Assembly (NCBI GenBank): GCA_032622095.1
Contig: CP136066.1
Location: 148,583,559-148,647,558, forward strand
DNA length: 64,000 nucleotides
Reading direction: 5' to 3'
Source: Siphonodentalium dalli
Lineage: Eukaryota; Mollusca; Scaphopoda; Gadilida; Siphonodentaliidae
Every line of letters begins with the position of its first letter. Position 1 is the stretch's first letter. The notes beneath the pieces are model-generated. The model saw nothing but the letters and a program-made list of their open reading frames with translations, had not been told where the DNA came from and did no database searches. Shown here piece after piece: positions 22,269-33,183 of the stretch. The position numbers were made by a program, and so were the translations under genes.

Positions 22269-23180
22269 ACTTAAGAACGGAAATTTCCTGGCGTTTTCAA
22301 ATAAGAAGGGGTCTTCTAGGGGGACCCAAAAATGTCAAAATTTCACTTTTAATTACACACTCGCGCAAGTCTACCATTTTTTCATGAAATGGTATACTGT
22401 ATTCACTGATAATAAAAACGCAACTTAAGAACGCAAATTTCCTGGCGTTTTCAAATAAGAAGGGGTCTTCTAGGGGGGGGGGCAAAAAATGTCAAAATTT
22501 CACTTTTAATTACACAATCGTGCAAGTCCACCATTTTGCTTCTATGGGGGCCCAAAAATGTCAAAATTTCACTTTTAATTACACAATCGCGCAAGTCCAC
22601 CATTTTTTCATGAAATGGTATACTGTATTCACTGATAATAAAAACGAAACTTAAGAACGCAAATTTCCTGGCGTTTTCAAATAAGAAGGGGTCTTCTAGG
22701 GGGGGGGGGGGACAAAAATGTCAAAATTTCACTTTTAATTACACAATCGCGCAAGTCCACCATTTTTTTCAGGAATAGTCTACTGTATTCACTGATCATA
22801 AAAACACAACTTAAGAACGGAAATTTCTTGGCGTTTTCAAATAAGAAGGGGTCTTCTATGGGGACCCAAAAATGTCAAAATTTCACTTTTAATTACACAA
22901 TCGCGCAAGTCCACCATTTTTTTCTGGAATAGTCTACTGTATTCACTGATCATAAAAGCACAACTTAAGAAAGCAAATTTCCTGGTGTTTTCAAATAAGA
23001 AGGGGTCTTCTGGGGGTGGGGGGGGGGGGGGCGGCAAAAATGTCAAAATTTAACTTTTAATTACACAATCGTGCAAGTCCACCATTTTTTCCTGGAATAG
23101 TTTCCTGTATTCACTGATTCACTGATCATAAAAACACAACTTAAGAACGGAAATTTCCTGGCGTTTTTTCAAATAAGATG
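22269..23180 (+). repeat. ~157-bp tandem repeat block, left arm (about six units)
   Basis: ACTTAAGAACGGAAATTTCC recurs at 22269, 22423, 22649, 22809, 22963 and 23139. Each unit continues with TGGCGTTTTCAAATAAGAAG, a G-rich run of variable length (up to 13), CAAAAATGTCAAAATTTCAC, TTAATTACACAATCGCGCAA and TACTGTATTCACTGAT. The same unit appears in reverse complement at 28530-29140, on the other side of the paired pseudogenes. The short minus-strand ORFs are the repeats in translation. Confidence 0.88.
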
Positions 23181-23438
23181 AGGTCCATGGGTGGTACAAC
23201 AGACATATATGTAGTTCTTTGTGTGACAATATATAAGCATGTAGTAACTCAAGATTAAAACATGGCATACAGAATTGAACATATTCTTGTTTCAAAATAA
23301 AAAAAAACATTAATCACCTTGAACACTAAAGCTTTGTGGAATAATTGCGCTTGGTATTAATTGTTAAGATCACAGAACATAAACACGGAAAGCTTCATTA
23401 AGCAATGAGCTCGGCATCTATTGACAATGAATGTATAT

Positions 23439-26400
23439 TTATGGGTCAATTTCGTCATCAGTGTCGGAGTCATCAGCACAACCAGGTACACGTTCATCGT
23501 CCGTACCATCAATAGAGACCTTTCGCATCCTCACGTTTACGATTACGAATACGGATAGCTGTTCGTAGTCGTAAGTCTATCCGTATGGCCAAAAAGTCCT
23601 TTCGCAAAACAATTACGCGTAAGAGTTTTGACGAACACGTACGATCATTATTTCGTACCACTTTTACAACTCAAAGCGTGTGTTTGATATACAGTCCCTT
23701 AATACTTCACTTATCGTCTCATTTGCAACATTGCGAATTTGCGATAATCATGACCTGTTAATATTGTCAATAATTCGACCAGTCACAACGTACGACCCGG
23801 GATTCTCGTGATATGTTGTGGCACTACAGGTATAAATGCCAGGTCATTATATGTGGTGGAAATACAGTTCGTTGTCAGCATGGATGACCAGTTAGACGTT
23901 ATACTGATGAGGAAGAGGGGTTCCTGAATTTGGACCTCACATCAACCACGACGCCATCGTTCATGCCCCTTCATGTCCGCGATTTGATTTCAATGCGATT
24001 TCGGCTTCACCTCTTTGGGTTTAGGAAATCCGACATAGGGTTGTGAGCTCGCTGATGTGCACCACTTCTGATTTGTTACTACCAAATCGAAACAAAGTCG
24101 ACACGGTAGAAGCGATGTGCACCAAGTTGCTTTTTTGTCAGATATTTGACAAACCGGCAAAATTTCGTCGAACAAAATGTTGATAAATAACAGGTTTTGG
24201 GCAATTTCATAATATAGTTGACTGTGGTTAGCATTAATGTTGAGCAATTACTCGATTCTTATAACAGAAGCGGCATCTCAAAAAAATATTGTTGTTGGAA
24301 TCTGATGATATGGGGACATCTAATCGGATTGATATGAGTACCTTTAAATGCCGCATTAATAAATGCAAAGAACAAACCTGACAGACACTGCTGAGCTCTG
24401 GTGATGTCGGTGGGTGTGCCAAATATTATTTTAGTTACGGTTCAGTAGCAGAAATTACTACTTACCAGTTGAATCGGGATGCATGCAGGGTAGATTCAGA
24501 TTACCCAGACAGAGTACTTTATGTAACTTAGAACTCGGTTATGAATTCCATGTAATTTTAAAATCGGTTATGAATTCCATGTAATTTTAAATGCCCTGCC
24601 GAAAACCGAATATTATTAAATTGAATGAACTATTCAATTCGGGAAAGGGGAATAGAACACAAAATCTTTCACTTTTCATTAATAGGGTTATGCCATTCTT
24701 TAGGCTCTCCTGAGGTATTATATAACTGCACACGTTAGGACACGACCATGGGTTGTTGAATTAAATAATTGTTGAATTTCACTATATATTGTGTACTATC
24801 TTGCACATAATAATCACTCAAAACTCCTCATGCATAGCACACTATAAACTGTATTTTTGGCGACTGGTTTCATAGTGCACTCCTTTTACTGTAAAGTTTT
24901 CTGTCGCAGCCAGCGATGGCTATCCGTTGTGAATAGCGATCTTATTTCACGGGAAGCTCGTGAATCACGACGACGAGTACAGTGATTGACAATCTAAACA
25001 GCATATCGAGGTCGTAGCTCAATACAACTGGATGGTTTACATGATATACATATACAGTCTCGAACGGAGTAAAGTGATATATTGCAGAAAATAAATTTCA
25101 GGTGTTATTTGAGTTTATTAGAAACCATGAAATCGTAACCGTTATTACGGATAGTAAAATACGAGAACGATTAGAAAGTACACAAAGGTTGGTGACGTAG
25201 TACCCTATCCGTATCCGTAATCGTAAACGTGAGTTTTGCGAAAGGTCTCTATTGTCACATTCCGGTTGTTCTGGGATTACTGACTCTGGCATCTGTGGCC
25301 CGTCGAACCAGATAAATAACCATGTCAATTTTCTGACGCAAAACAGAATTGCAAGGCGGAATACCACTACCGTCCAGTCCTTGCAGCTTTGATGACGGTC
25401 GGTTTTCATTCTTAGGCCCAAAAGCTTTCTCGAACACTTTGAATCTGTATTCGTTAATTGGGATGGGTTTACAGGAACAATATAGCGTACATGAATACTC
25501 TTCAGGCGCCTCGTACAGCCTCTTCTGAAACCGATCATGAGGCCAAGTCTGAAAATGCTTCAGAATATTGATCGTCAGGATCAAGAAGAGCTAAAGGGCG
25601 TTTATTGCTCTTCTGAGCAAAAGCGGCCGTATAATCGCACCCGATGTAGGCGTGAAATGCAGGCAGCGCAGAACAGATGGTTTCTCCTATTTCCTCAGAC
25701 ACAGCTGAAACGTTCACGTAGCGTCTGCTACCACGTCCAGTTGTACCAACATCCATCCATATAATAGATTTAACTGTATGTATGTGATGCAATAGAAAAA
25801 TACGCGTATATCTGTGTCCACAGCACGTACTACGATGTTACCAACTGGTATTTCATGATCAACATCCACCATGCATGTGTAGACAAACATTGTGTCTGCC
25901 TCCGGATGATCACAATACAGACTGTCCACGGTCTGCTTCTCGACATTGCCATCGACAACAATAAACTCCACATACTCTTCGTCAAAGCCAAGGTGTATTC
26001 CCTGTCGACAAAGACATATGTGTGGTGTAAAGAAGATCAATCTTTGGCAAAAGATCGAGGCAGCTGTTTCTTGAAAGATGTAGATTTCAATGCTTTAGAC
26101 ACATCTTTAGGGATCAACTGCTCAGGACCGGTTATCACGTATGTGACCTGCTCAGCACCTTCGCGTTCTCGTTCACAGTCCTTGATGGAAGGTTCCACAC
26201 ATGTGTCGAACACAACGTCGATTCGTTTGGACTTTAGGTTTAAAAGTATGTGAAGCACGACACGAGAGAGTCAACCATCTGTCGGGGGTAAAGCCGACGG
26301 TAAGCCTTGCAGCAGGAAATTGCCATCGACGATGTGAGCATCTACGAATTCTGGAGCCCCATGGTCAATGACCTTCCCCTCGAGCAATGGGAATAATGAA

Positions 26401-26799
26401 CTCTTGTCCATGTGAGCCATTGTATCGTCAGTCTTGCAGATAGAGAGTGATACCGATGTCAGTGGGAATTGAAGAAGGAATTCTATGTCAACTTCACGCT
26501 TAGTTGCAAGGATTGCTATTTTCCCCACCATATCCCTCGTGCAGTGGAGCTCTTTATCATGGTTAAATCGTCGTGCGTCTGTTTGCCAACTTTCTTTATT
26601 GTTAATAAGGAATCGCTATATTCAGTACTGACACATTGGCCTGTACGTTCAAGAGGGCGTCTGTTTCCAGAGTAAATGGATATGCGTTAGCCTGTATACA
26701 GATGAGAAGCTTGTTGGGGTCAGCATTGTCACGATCAATCCTACAGTCAGTCAGTTCAGCTCTGACATCATATAGTTGTATGTAGTCCACATAGTTCAA
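23439..26799 (-). pseudogene. Decayed copy 1 of a large uncharacterised invertebrate protein family, split by a transposon
   Basis: Reading the minus strand from about 26799, fragments in several frames give, in order: a leader ending NVQANVSVLNIAI; TKREVDIEFLLQFPLTSV; KTDDTMAHMDKSSLFPLLEG; AHIVDGNFLLQGLP; KRIDVVFDTCVEPSIKDCER; YCDHPEADTMF; EIPVGNIVVRAVDTDI; WMDVGTTGRGSRRYVNVSAV; ICSALPAFHAYIGCDYTAAF. The C terminus is NEYRFKVFEKAFGP, then acidic DDSDTDDEIDP with TAA at 23439-23441. I recognise this order (KTDK..L..LE, VDGN..L, DVV.D.Y...S.K, EADTR, VDTD, ALP.FHAFTGCD) from a multicopy family in cnidarians, molluscs and fish. Its function is not known to me; the D/E motifs could suggest a PIN/FEN-like nuclease fold. 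It has a nonsense TGA before LSRVV, several frameshifts and a 1.7-kb insertion (23515-25250). Confidence 0.75.
23515..25250. mobile_element. ~1.74-kb DNA transposon inserted in pseudogene copy 1
   Basis: The ends are inverted repeats of about 45 bp with few mismatches: AGAGACCTTTCGCATCCTCA at the left, and at the right the reverse complement AGAGACCTTTCGCAAAACTC followed by ACGTTTACGATTACG in both. The flanks are the two halves of the pseudogene (GTACCATCA / TTGTCACATTCCGG). Copy 2 is continuous at this point (GTGACAACGATGATACGG, near 28194), giving an almost exact empty site. TA lies at both borders, suggesting a Tc1/mariner-type duplication, but this is not decisive. ORFs of 62-85 codons inside have no transposase features. 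Confidence 0.8.
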
Positions 26800-26823
26800 A
26801 TGCAGCGCTGATAAGTGCGGCTC

Positions 26824-28270
26824 TACTTCCCTTTGTCACACTCCAGCACGATTTAGTGAAGGAATGTACGGATGATCCAGATCGCTTTGAGAGGCCGATC
26901 TCCAGAAATAAACTGAAAACCTTCTCAAACAAGGGCGCGACAAATTGTTGTTAAAGAGCTCCGCCACACGAGGGATATGCTGCCAAGACTAGCAACCCTT
27001 GCAACTAGACGTGAAGATGACATAGAATTCCTTCTTCAATCCCCATTGACATCGGTACCACGCTCTATCTGCCATCGTCGATGGCAATTTCCTGCTGCAC
27101 TGCCTACCCCGACATATGGTGGACTCTCCCGTGTCGTGCTTCGCAAGCTATTAAACCTAACGTCCAAGCGAATTGACGTGGTGTTCGACACATGCATACG
27201 TGGAACTTCCACCCAGGACTGTAAACGAGAATGCAGAGGTGCTGAGCAGGTCACAAACATGATAACCGGTCCTGAGCAGTTGATCCCTAAATATGCATCT
27301 AAAGCATTGAAATCTACATCTTTTAAAAAGCAGCTGCCTCGATTTTTTGCCAAAGATTGGTCTTCTTCACACCACACACATGTCTTGGTCGACAGGGAAG
27401 TGTACCTTGGCTTTGACAAAGAGTGTGTGAAGTTTGTTGTTGTCGATGGCAGTATCGAGAAGCAGACCATGAAAGTATGTATTGTGATCATCCTGAGGCA
27501 GACACAAGGGTTTGTCTGCACATGGTGGATATTGGTCATGAAATACCCGTTGGTAACATCGTAGTACGAGCTGCGGACACAAATTTACTCGTATTTCTAT
27601 TGCATCACATACATTCATTTAAATCTGTTATCTGGATGGACGTTGGCACAACTGGACATGGTAACAGACGCTACTTGAACGTTTCAGTTGTGTCTGAGGA
27701 AATAGGAGAAACCATCTGTTCTGCGCTGCCAGCATTTCACGTCTACATCGGGTGCGAGTATACGGCCGATCTTGCTCGGAAGGGCAAGAAACGCCCTTTT
27801 GCTTCTCTGTAGATCGCGACGATCGATATCCTGAAGCATTCGATATCCTGAAGCATTTGCAGACTTGGTCTCAGTATCTGTTTACCCGCAAACCCATCCA
27901 AATTAACGAATACAGATTCAAAGTTTTGAAAAAACTTTTGGTCCGAAGGATGAAAACCGACCGTTATCAAAACTGAAAGGACTGTAGGGAGTAGTATTCC
28001 GCCTTGCAAGTCTGGTGTGCGTCAGAAAATTGATAGGGCTAAATATGTGGCTAATATGTGGCATGCTGTGGTTGATAACAGTCTGACCAATGACCCTGGC
28101 AGTGAATGGGAACTTGCTGATGGATCGTATTGGATCATCTGGTCCGATGGGCGCATTTGCCAAAGTCAGTAATCCCAGAACAACCGGAATGTGACAACGA
28201 TGATACGGACGATGAACGTGTAACTGGTTGTGCTGATGACTCCGACACTGATTACGAAATGGACCCATAG
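26824..28270 (+). pseudogene. Decayed copy 2 of the same uncharacterised family, head-to-head with copy 1
   Basis: On the plus strand the homologous order is RFERPISRNKLKTF, TRREDDIEFLLQSPLTSV, LTSKRIDVVFDTCI, EQLIPKYASKALKSTSFKKQ, YCDHPEADTRV, VGNIVVRAADTN, WMDVGTTGHGNRRYLN, ALPAFHVYIGCEYTADLARK, DILKHLQTW, INEYRFKVLKKL, AKYVANMWHAVVDNSLTNDP, and an acidic tail DDSDTDYEMDP ending TAG at 28268-28270. Frame changes near 27470 and 27810, a stop after DRYQN, and the loss of the KTDK..VDGN segment (present in copy 1) mark it as a pseudogene. Copy 1 retains a segment (after FQTW, before NEYRFK) that is shorter here. Both copies start near 26.8 kb and diverge outward. Confidence 0.75.
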
Positions 28271-28529
28271 ATATACATTCATTGTCAATAGATGCTGAGC
28301 TCAAATGCTTAATGAAGCTTTCCGTGTTTATGTTCTATGATCTTGACAATTAATATCAAACGTAATTGTTCCAAGAAGCTTTAGTGTTCAAAGTGTTTAA
28401 TGTTTTTTTTTATTTTTAAACAGGAATATGTTCACTTCTGTATGCCATGTTTTAAGCTTGGGTTACTAAATGATTATATATTATCACACAAAGAACTACA
28501 TATATGTGGGTTTTTTTTTTGGTACCACT

Positions 28530-29140
28530 TATATATGGACCTCTTCTTATTTGAACACGCCGGGAAATTTTAAGTTGTGTGTTTATGATCAGTGAACATA
28601 ATAGACTATATATTCCAGGTAAAAATGGTGGACTTGCGCGATTGTGTAATTAAAAGTGAAATTTTACCATGTTTGGGTCCCCCTAGAGGACCCCTTCTTA
28701 TATGAAAATGCCAGGAAATTTCCGTTCTTAAGTTGTGGTTTTATGATCAGTGAATACAGGAGACTACTCCAGGAAAAAATGGTGGACTTGTACGATTGTG
28801 TAATTAAAATTGAAATTTTGACATTTTTTGTCCCCCCCCCCTCCCGCTAGAAGACTCCTTCTTATTTGAAAACGCCAAGAAATTTGCGTTCTTAAGTTGC
28901 GTTTTTATTATCAGTGAATACAGCAGACCATTTCAGGAAAAAATGGTGGACTTGCGCGATTGTGTAATTAAAAGTGAAATTTTGACATTGTTGGGTCCCT
29001 CCTAGAAGACCCCTTCTTATTTGGAAACGCCAGGAAATTTCCGTTCTTAAGTTATGTTTTTATGATCAGTGAACATAATAGAGTATTCAATGTAAAGATG
29101 GTGGACTTGCGCGATAGTGTAATTAAAAGTCATTTTTGGG
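28530..29140 (-). repeat. ~157-bp tandem repeat block, right arm (about four units, inverted)
   Basis: The unit described at 22269 occurs here in reverse complement: CGTTCTTAAGTT at about 28570 (degenerate), 28724, 28889 and 29041, with GTGGACTTGCGCGATTGTG, TTGACATTTTTTGTCCCC and TTCTTATTTGAAAACGCC between. With the left block it frames the two pseudogenes. Confidence 0.87.
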
Positions 29141-29472
29141 GTTTTGGAGGGCCATCTGTCCCCTAAATGCCAGGAATGCGCAACTTAAGAAATTGGTTTA
29201 CCGTAATGATCTATCACCGCCAACAAATCGAGAGCATCAAACCTTCCTTGCGCGATAGTGTAATTAAAACCCTCCTGGCTCCAGAACTATAATGTCGGTT
29301 AATAAGAGAGATCAATGAGTCGAAGCTACCACATTGGACCAATCCAGCCCCGTTCCGCGCATTCGGTGCTACATGTCAAAGTTCTGGAGTAGCATTCCAT
29401 ATATGGAGCATTTGAACATTCAAAAGTCCATATATGGAATGTTACTCCAGAAATTTGATTTGTAGAACTTAA
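29141..29472. repeat. Transition sequence with a hairpin
   Basis: Partial ~157-bp motifs (CGCGATAGTGTAATTAAAA at 29251) fade out here. A clean hairpin lies at 29384-29450: CTGGAGTAGCATTCCATATA pairs with TATATGGAATGTTACTCCAG. Confidence 0.6.
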
Positions 29473-29899
29473 AGGCCCGCTTAATTTTCGATTCACCGAT
29501 TATTTTTTATAGTGCCTTGATATACGGTTTTAATAACAATATATGCCATAAAATATGATTAAAATACTATAATTCATTACCATGTGGAACGTCTGTGTCT
29601 CAGAAGGTGCCCATAGAGTAATAGAATAATAGCTGAAATCACAAAATCATTTCACCCGTTATGGCTTCCAGAATGTAACAGAGTTATTCCCCTTCCATTG
29701 AAAGTAATATACTTTGCGCAGAAACTTGAGCACATAACAGACGTCGATATCTAAAAAAAAAAACCCACATGTACACAGTTTATTACACCGAATACGTTGA
29801 CAATACAATGTTTTGGAGCTTCGATCCGCTTTCAGTTGGGATATAATATGGCATATATGCTATATAAAATTATCTGAGATTCGAAAATTAAGTGGGCCT
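29473..29899. mobile_element. 427-bp TTAA-flanked MITE
   Basis: The left end AGGCCCGCTTAATTTTCGAT and the right end TCGAAAATTAAGTGGGCCT are inverted repeats, flanked by TTAA at 29469-29472 and 29900-29903. A truncated relative begins at 7138. A TA duplication would fit equally well, so the superfamily is unresolved. No coding capacity. Confidence 0.75.
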
Positions 29900-29903
29900 T
29901 TAA

Positions 29904-31020
29904 ACCGTGGAATAGGGGCTGGCTGGATCCAATATGGTAGAGATACAGTGATATGGCTTATGAAGCGAATTCGAATACAAATTTCAATATATAGCATAAT
30001 TATATTAATTTGGTTGCAGTTGGTTCGCCATACTTTACCAGTAGATGTGCTGTATTCTATCCGTGAAACAGTTTGCGATTAAACAATGATCATGGATTCA
30101 ATCGTACATGCATGGCTACGACAAATTGATAGAATTTGCTGTACAATTTATGTATGTTTTACTGTTTGATTAACATTTCACAAACAGTTTTGCTTTATAT
30201 CAATATATTTTTTCCATTCTTATGCCCAATTATTGAATGTTATTTTTGCCATAAATATATCCCTATTGCCAATATAATTGCTAATAAAGTTACCATTTGA
30301 TTAAGTTATATAATATTTGGTCAATTTTCTAATTTCACCTGTTCAAATTTTTTAAAGAAATATTTTATTTTTGTTGGAATTTCTCCAATTTGTTAGGTCC
30401 TATATTGAGTTAATTAAATATTTTGTAATAAATATATATTTTTCTTGTTAATGTTTGTTGAAATATCCATATATTTGATAAATTGTCCATTTTTGTCCAT
30501 TAAAATGCATTATTAATTTCCATATAATTGATTAATTTTTGTTCTCAAATTGTTTGATATCATATATGTTGTCATTTTCATTGGCAAATGACCATTTATG
30601 TAATGACATGGATTCCCTAGTGTCCACTTTTTGATATATAAATTCCATTTATTGGATTTTTTGTCCAGTAAGTATACTTTACTTTTTGGTATCTAATGAA
30701 AGAGGGTGGTGGTGTGAATGCTGAAATATAAAACATCATCAATAATAGAATGAATAATTAGGCACGACATTATAATGAGACTATTTATCTGAATTACATG
30801 GACTGTAAAAGGAGAATAAATGTTGTTCATTAACATCAAATGCTCAAATGCATAGTTATTTCACAACCGGATTGTCTGTATTACCAGTGATTTACAATAG
30901 CAAATGTTCTGTTGCTCAGAACAATCCATCATAATTCACAAGAACAGTCCCCACATTATCATGATATTAGACCAGAAGGTTTAAATTACCAAACCTCAGT
31001 GTACTCCGCTCAGTTTAAAC
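29904..31020. other. Very AT-rich intergenic sequence
   Basis: Extremely AT-rich with recurrent AATTTGTT/TTGATAAATT words (30100-30700), but no clear unit length. No gene or RNA supported. Confidence 0.5.
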
Positions 31021-32077
31021 CGATCAACCACAATCAACCCCAAATAACACCTCAATCGGTGTTCAATTTCAACCAATAGCTCAACCACAAATGAACCCTC
31101 AACCGGTTGCACTAAATCAAGATCAACATCGAGCGATTGTTCCAAATCAAGGTCAGTATAAACAGAGTTTTCCAAATCAAGGTCAACCTCAATCAGTGTC
31201 TCAAATACAAGTAAAAACTCAACCCAGTGTTCAAAATCAGTTCATACCTCAACCAGGTATGCAGTTTCAGTCTATGCCACACCAAAATACACAACAACCT
31301 CAACCAGCTGTTCGACCACAAATTAATTCTCAACCGAGTGCTCGAACTCAGTCTTGGCATCAACCATGTACTCAAACTATGTCTCAGTAAAATATTAAAC
31401 TATTTTCCAACAAGGTACTCAAACGGCTCAACCTCAAATAGTACATCAACCAAGTGGTCAACTTCAAAATGTGTTTCAACAAGGTACTCAAACTCAAATG
31501 GCTCAATATAATTGGCAACCCCAGTTGATAAATGAAACAAAAATCCAAAATCAATCCATACCTCAACCAGGTATGCAGGTTCAACCAATTCATCAAATAA
31601 TTGAGCAATCGCAAGCAATACCTCAGTAGGATATTAAACCCCAAATGACACATCAGCATGCAGGTGTGAAACCTCAAGCTCAAATAATGCCTCAACTGGA
31701 TGTTCAACCTAAAAAAATGCCTGAATTCGGTGTTCAACTACAATTAATGCCTAAACAGGGTGATCAAAATCAAATAATGCCCCAGCAAGGTGTTCCACTA
31801 ATACAGCAACCCCTGACTCTACAACAATATCCAACTATACCTCCTGTAATGCAACAACCTCAATGTGGTTCAACCTCAATTTGCTCAAACTCAAGTTGGT
31901 CAACCTCATGTTATCCAACAACATATGTGTTCCCCAAAGGTACACAATCAAATAATTAAACCAGAGGTACGTCATATGGTACACGCCATATCAGTTCAGC
32001 AGATCCAACCAACATCGTGGCTACTTTGCGGGATCACTTCATCAAATGTGTTTAGTAAATCCATTACAGTGCTTTAA
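31021..32077 (+). pseudogene. Glutamine-rich repetitive reading frame, decayed
   Basis: About 1 kb encodes a Gln/Pro/Met-rich peptide with loose repeats such as NQFIPQPGMQFQSMP, IMPQLDVQPKK and IMPQQGVPLIQQP. The frame starts with FKPINHNQPQITPQS near 31014, shifts near 31070, and runs open at 31091-31390 to TAA. It resumes at 31408 in another frame (QQGTQTAQPQIVHQ) to TAG at 31627-31629, continues in that same frame to 31860 and shifts again (VQPQFAQTQVGQPHVIQQ). The two stops sit at equivalent repeat positions (SQ-stop-NIK and PQ-stop-DIK) and look like CAR-to-TAR changes. I do not recognise the protein; an intrinsically disordered domain or retroelement gag-like product is possible. No signal peptide is visible. 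Confidence 0.5.
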
Positions 32078-32174
32078 TAATAAGTGGTTTGTTCACGGTC
32101 GTAACTAAATAAATGACAAGTGCACCTCTTGAAATTGCAATCCAAAAATCAGACTGAGAATGTGATACCAGCAG

Positions 32175-32465
32175 TTGACCGACATATTCATAACAATTCA
32201 AGTTGTTCGAAAAATGTACGAAAACAACCATCCCAAGATATACCAAACATCTATTTTATCATGGTATAGAAGACTGGCTGAAATAAGACTAAGATTTTCT
32301 AATTTTATGATCAATGCCAACTTTAGTGAAAAGGAGCGAATAACTGATCTTCATCATTGTTTGTCTCAAGATGATTTCAAGATTGATAATACATTTGCCA
32401 TTAACAACCTGGCATATCAACAACTTATATTCTATATGAAATGGAAAAATAATGCCAAAGTCTGA
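32175..32465 (+). pseudogene. Short reading frame downstream of the Gln-rich region
   Basis: A 96-codon frame contains IYQTSILSWYRRLAEIRLRF, NANFSEKERITDLHHCLSQD and YQQLIFYM. The helical W..RL..IR.RF pattern with acidic/basic balance loosely recalls retroelement capsid regions, but I cannot assign it. It is probably a continuation of the same ancestral protein as the Gln-rich segment. Its 3' part is duplicated in tandem (32361-32612). Confidence 0.35.
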
Positions 32466-32612
32466 GAATACTCAGATGGCATTTGTTTGTCTCAAGATGA
32501 TTTCAAGATTGTTAATACATTTGCCATTAACAACCTGGCATATCAACAACTTATATTCTATATGAAATTGAAGAAATAATGCCAAAGTCTGAGAATACTC
32601 AGATGGCATTTG
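32361..32612 (+). repeat. 126-bp tandem duplication (42 codons)
   Basis: TTGTCTCAAGATGATTTCAA begins at 32361 and again at 32487, and both copies end AGAATACTCAGATGGCATTTG. The length is a multiple of three. The differences (GATAAT/GTTAAT, ATGGAAAAATAATG/TTGAAGAAATAATG) show some divergence since duplication. Confidence 0.9.
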
Positions 32613-33183
32613 ATGACGAAGAAAAGTACTCTGATAGTGATTCAACTGATGCTTGTCTGATTGAGACAAACTATCCAAGTATAGGGAATAAACAATACAA
32701 AGTACTTATGGTTGAAGTACCAGTAAATTATTTAGAAAATATCAATGCTGGAATACTAACTCTGGACTCAAATAGTGAGGAGGAGTCAATTGGAAATCCT
32801 CCACGCCACATAGACCTAGAAAATCGACACGTCGTGTTCTCGGATAGTTCCTACCCAGAGGCAAAAGTCAACCCCATAAATTATCAGATGAACAGTTATG
32901 TTCGAACACAGATTACTCAGAATTTCCATCCGTTTTTGAAGATTCAGATCCATTCGGTGAGTTATCTGACAAAACATCTCCAGGTGAGGAGGTGGGAACG
33001 ATAACATCGAACATTGAATCGGTCGATACTAAGTTTGACACATTATATGATAGACTCAGTGACGACTCGGAGTTATACCATGACATAATCATGAACAGCA
33101 TGAATAATATCCCACATGTGAACGGTTTCATACTATCAAATTGCACAGATAAGTCGAATGAAATAAATTCATCTGAATCATAA
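32566..33183 (+). pseudogene. Acidic Ser/Asp-rich reading frame with one frameshift
   Basis: After the tandem duplication an acidic frame reads YEIEEIMPKSENTQMAFDDE, EEKYSDSDSTDACLIETNYP and GILTLDSNSEEESIG. Near 32878 it must shift to continue as KLSDEQLCSNTDYSEFPSVF, EDSDPFGELSDKTSPGEEVG and FDTLYDRLSDDSELYHDIIM, ending at TAA 33181-33183. The composition stays acidic across the shift, which supports one ancestral coding sequence with a single indel. Product unknown; no domain recognised. A further short basic frame (33372-33638, RLSQTKKRLSKIYNKA) follows. Confidence 0.45.

Noticed and set aside
23885-23925. CTGATGAG motif considered as a hammerhead ribozyme core
   Set aside because: The required GAAA segment and flanking stems were not found in the neighbourhood.
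31091-31960. Alternative genetic code (TAA/TAG as Gln) to explain stops in the Gln-rich frame
   Set aside because: The lectin exon uses TAA as a normal stop and the frame also has true indels, so simple decay explains it better.
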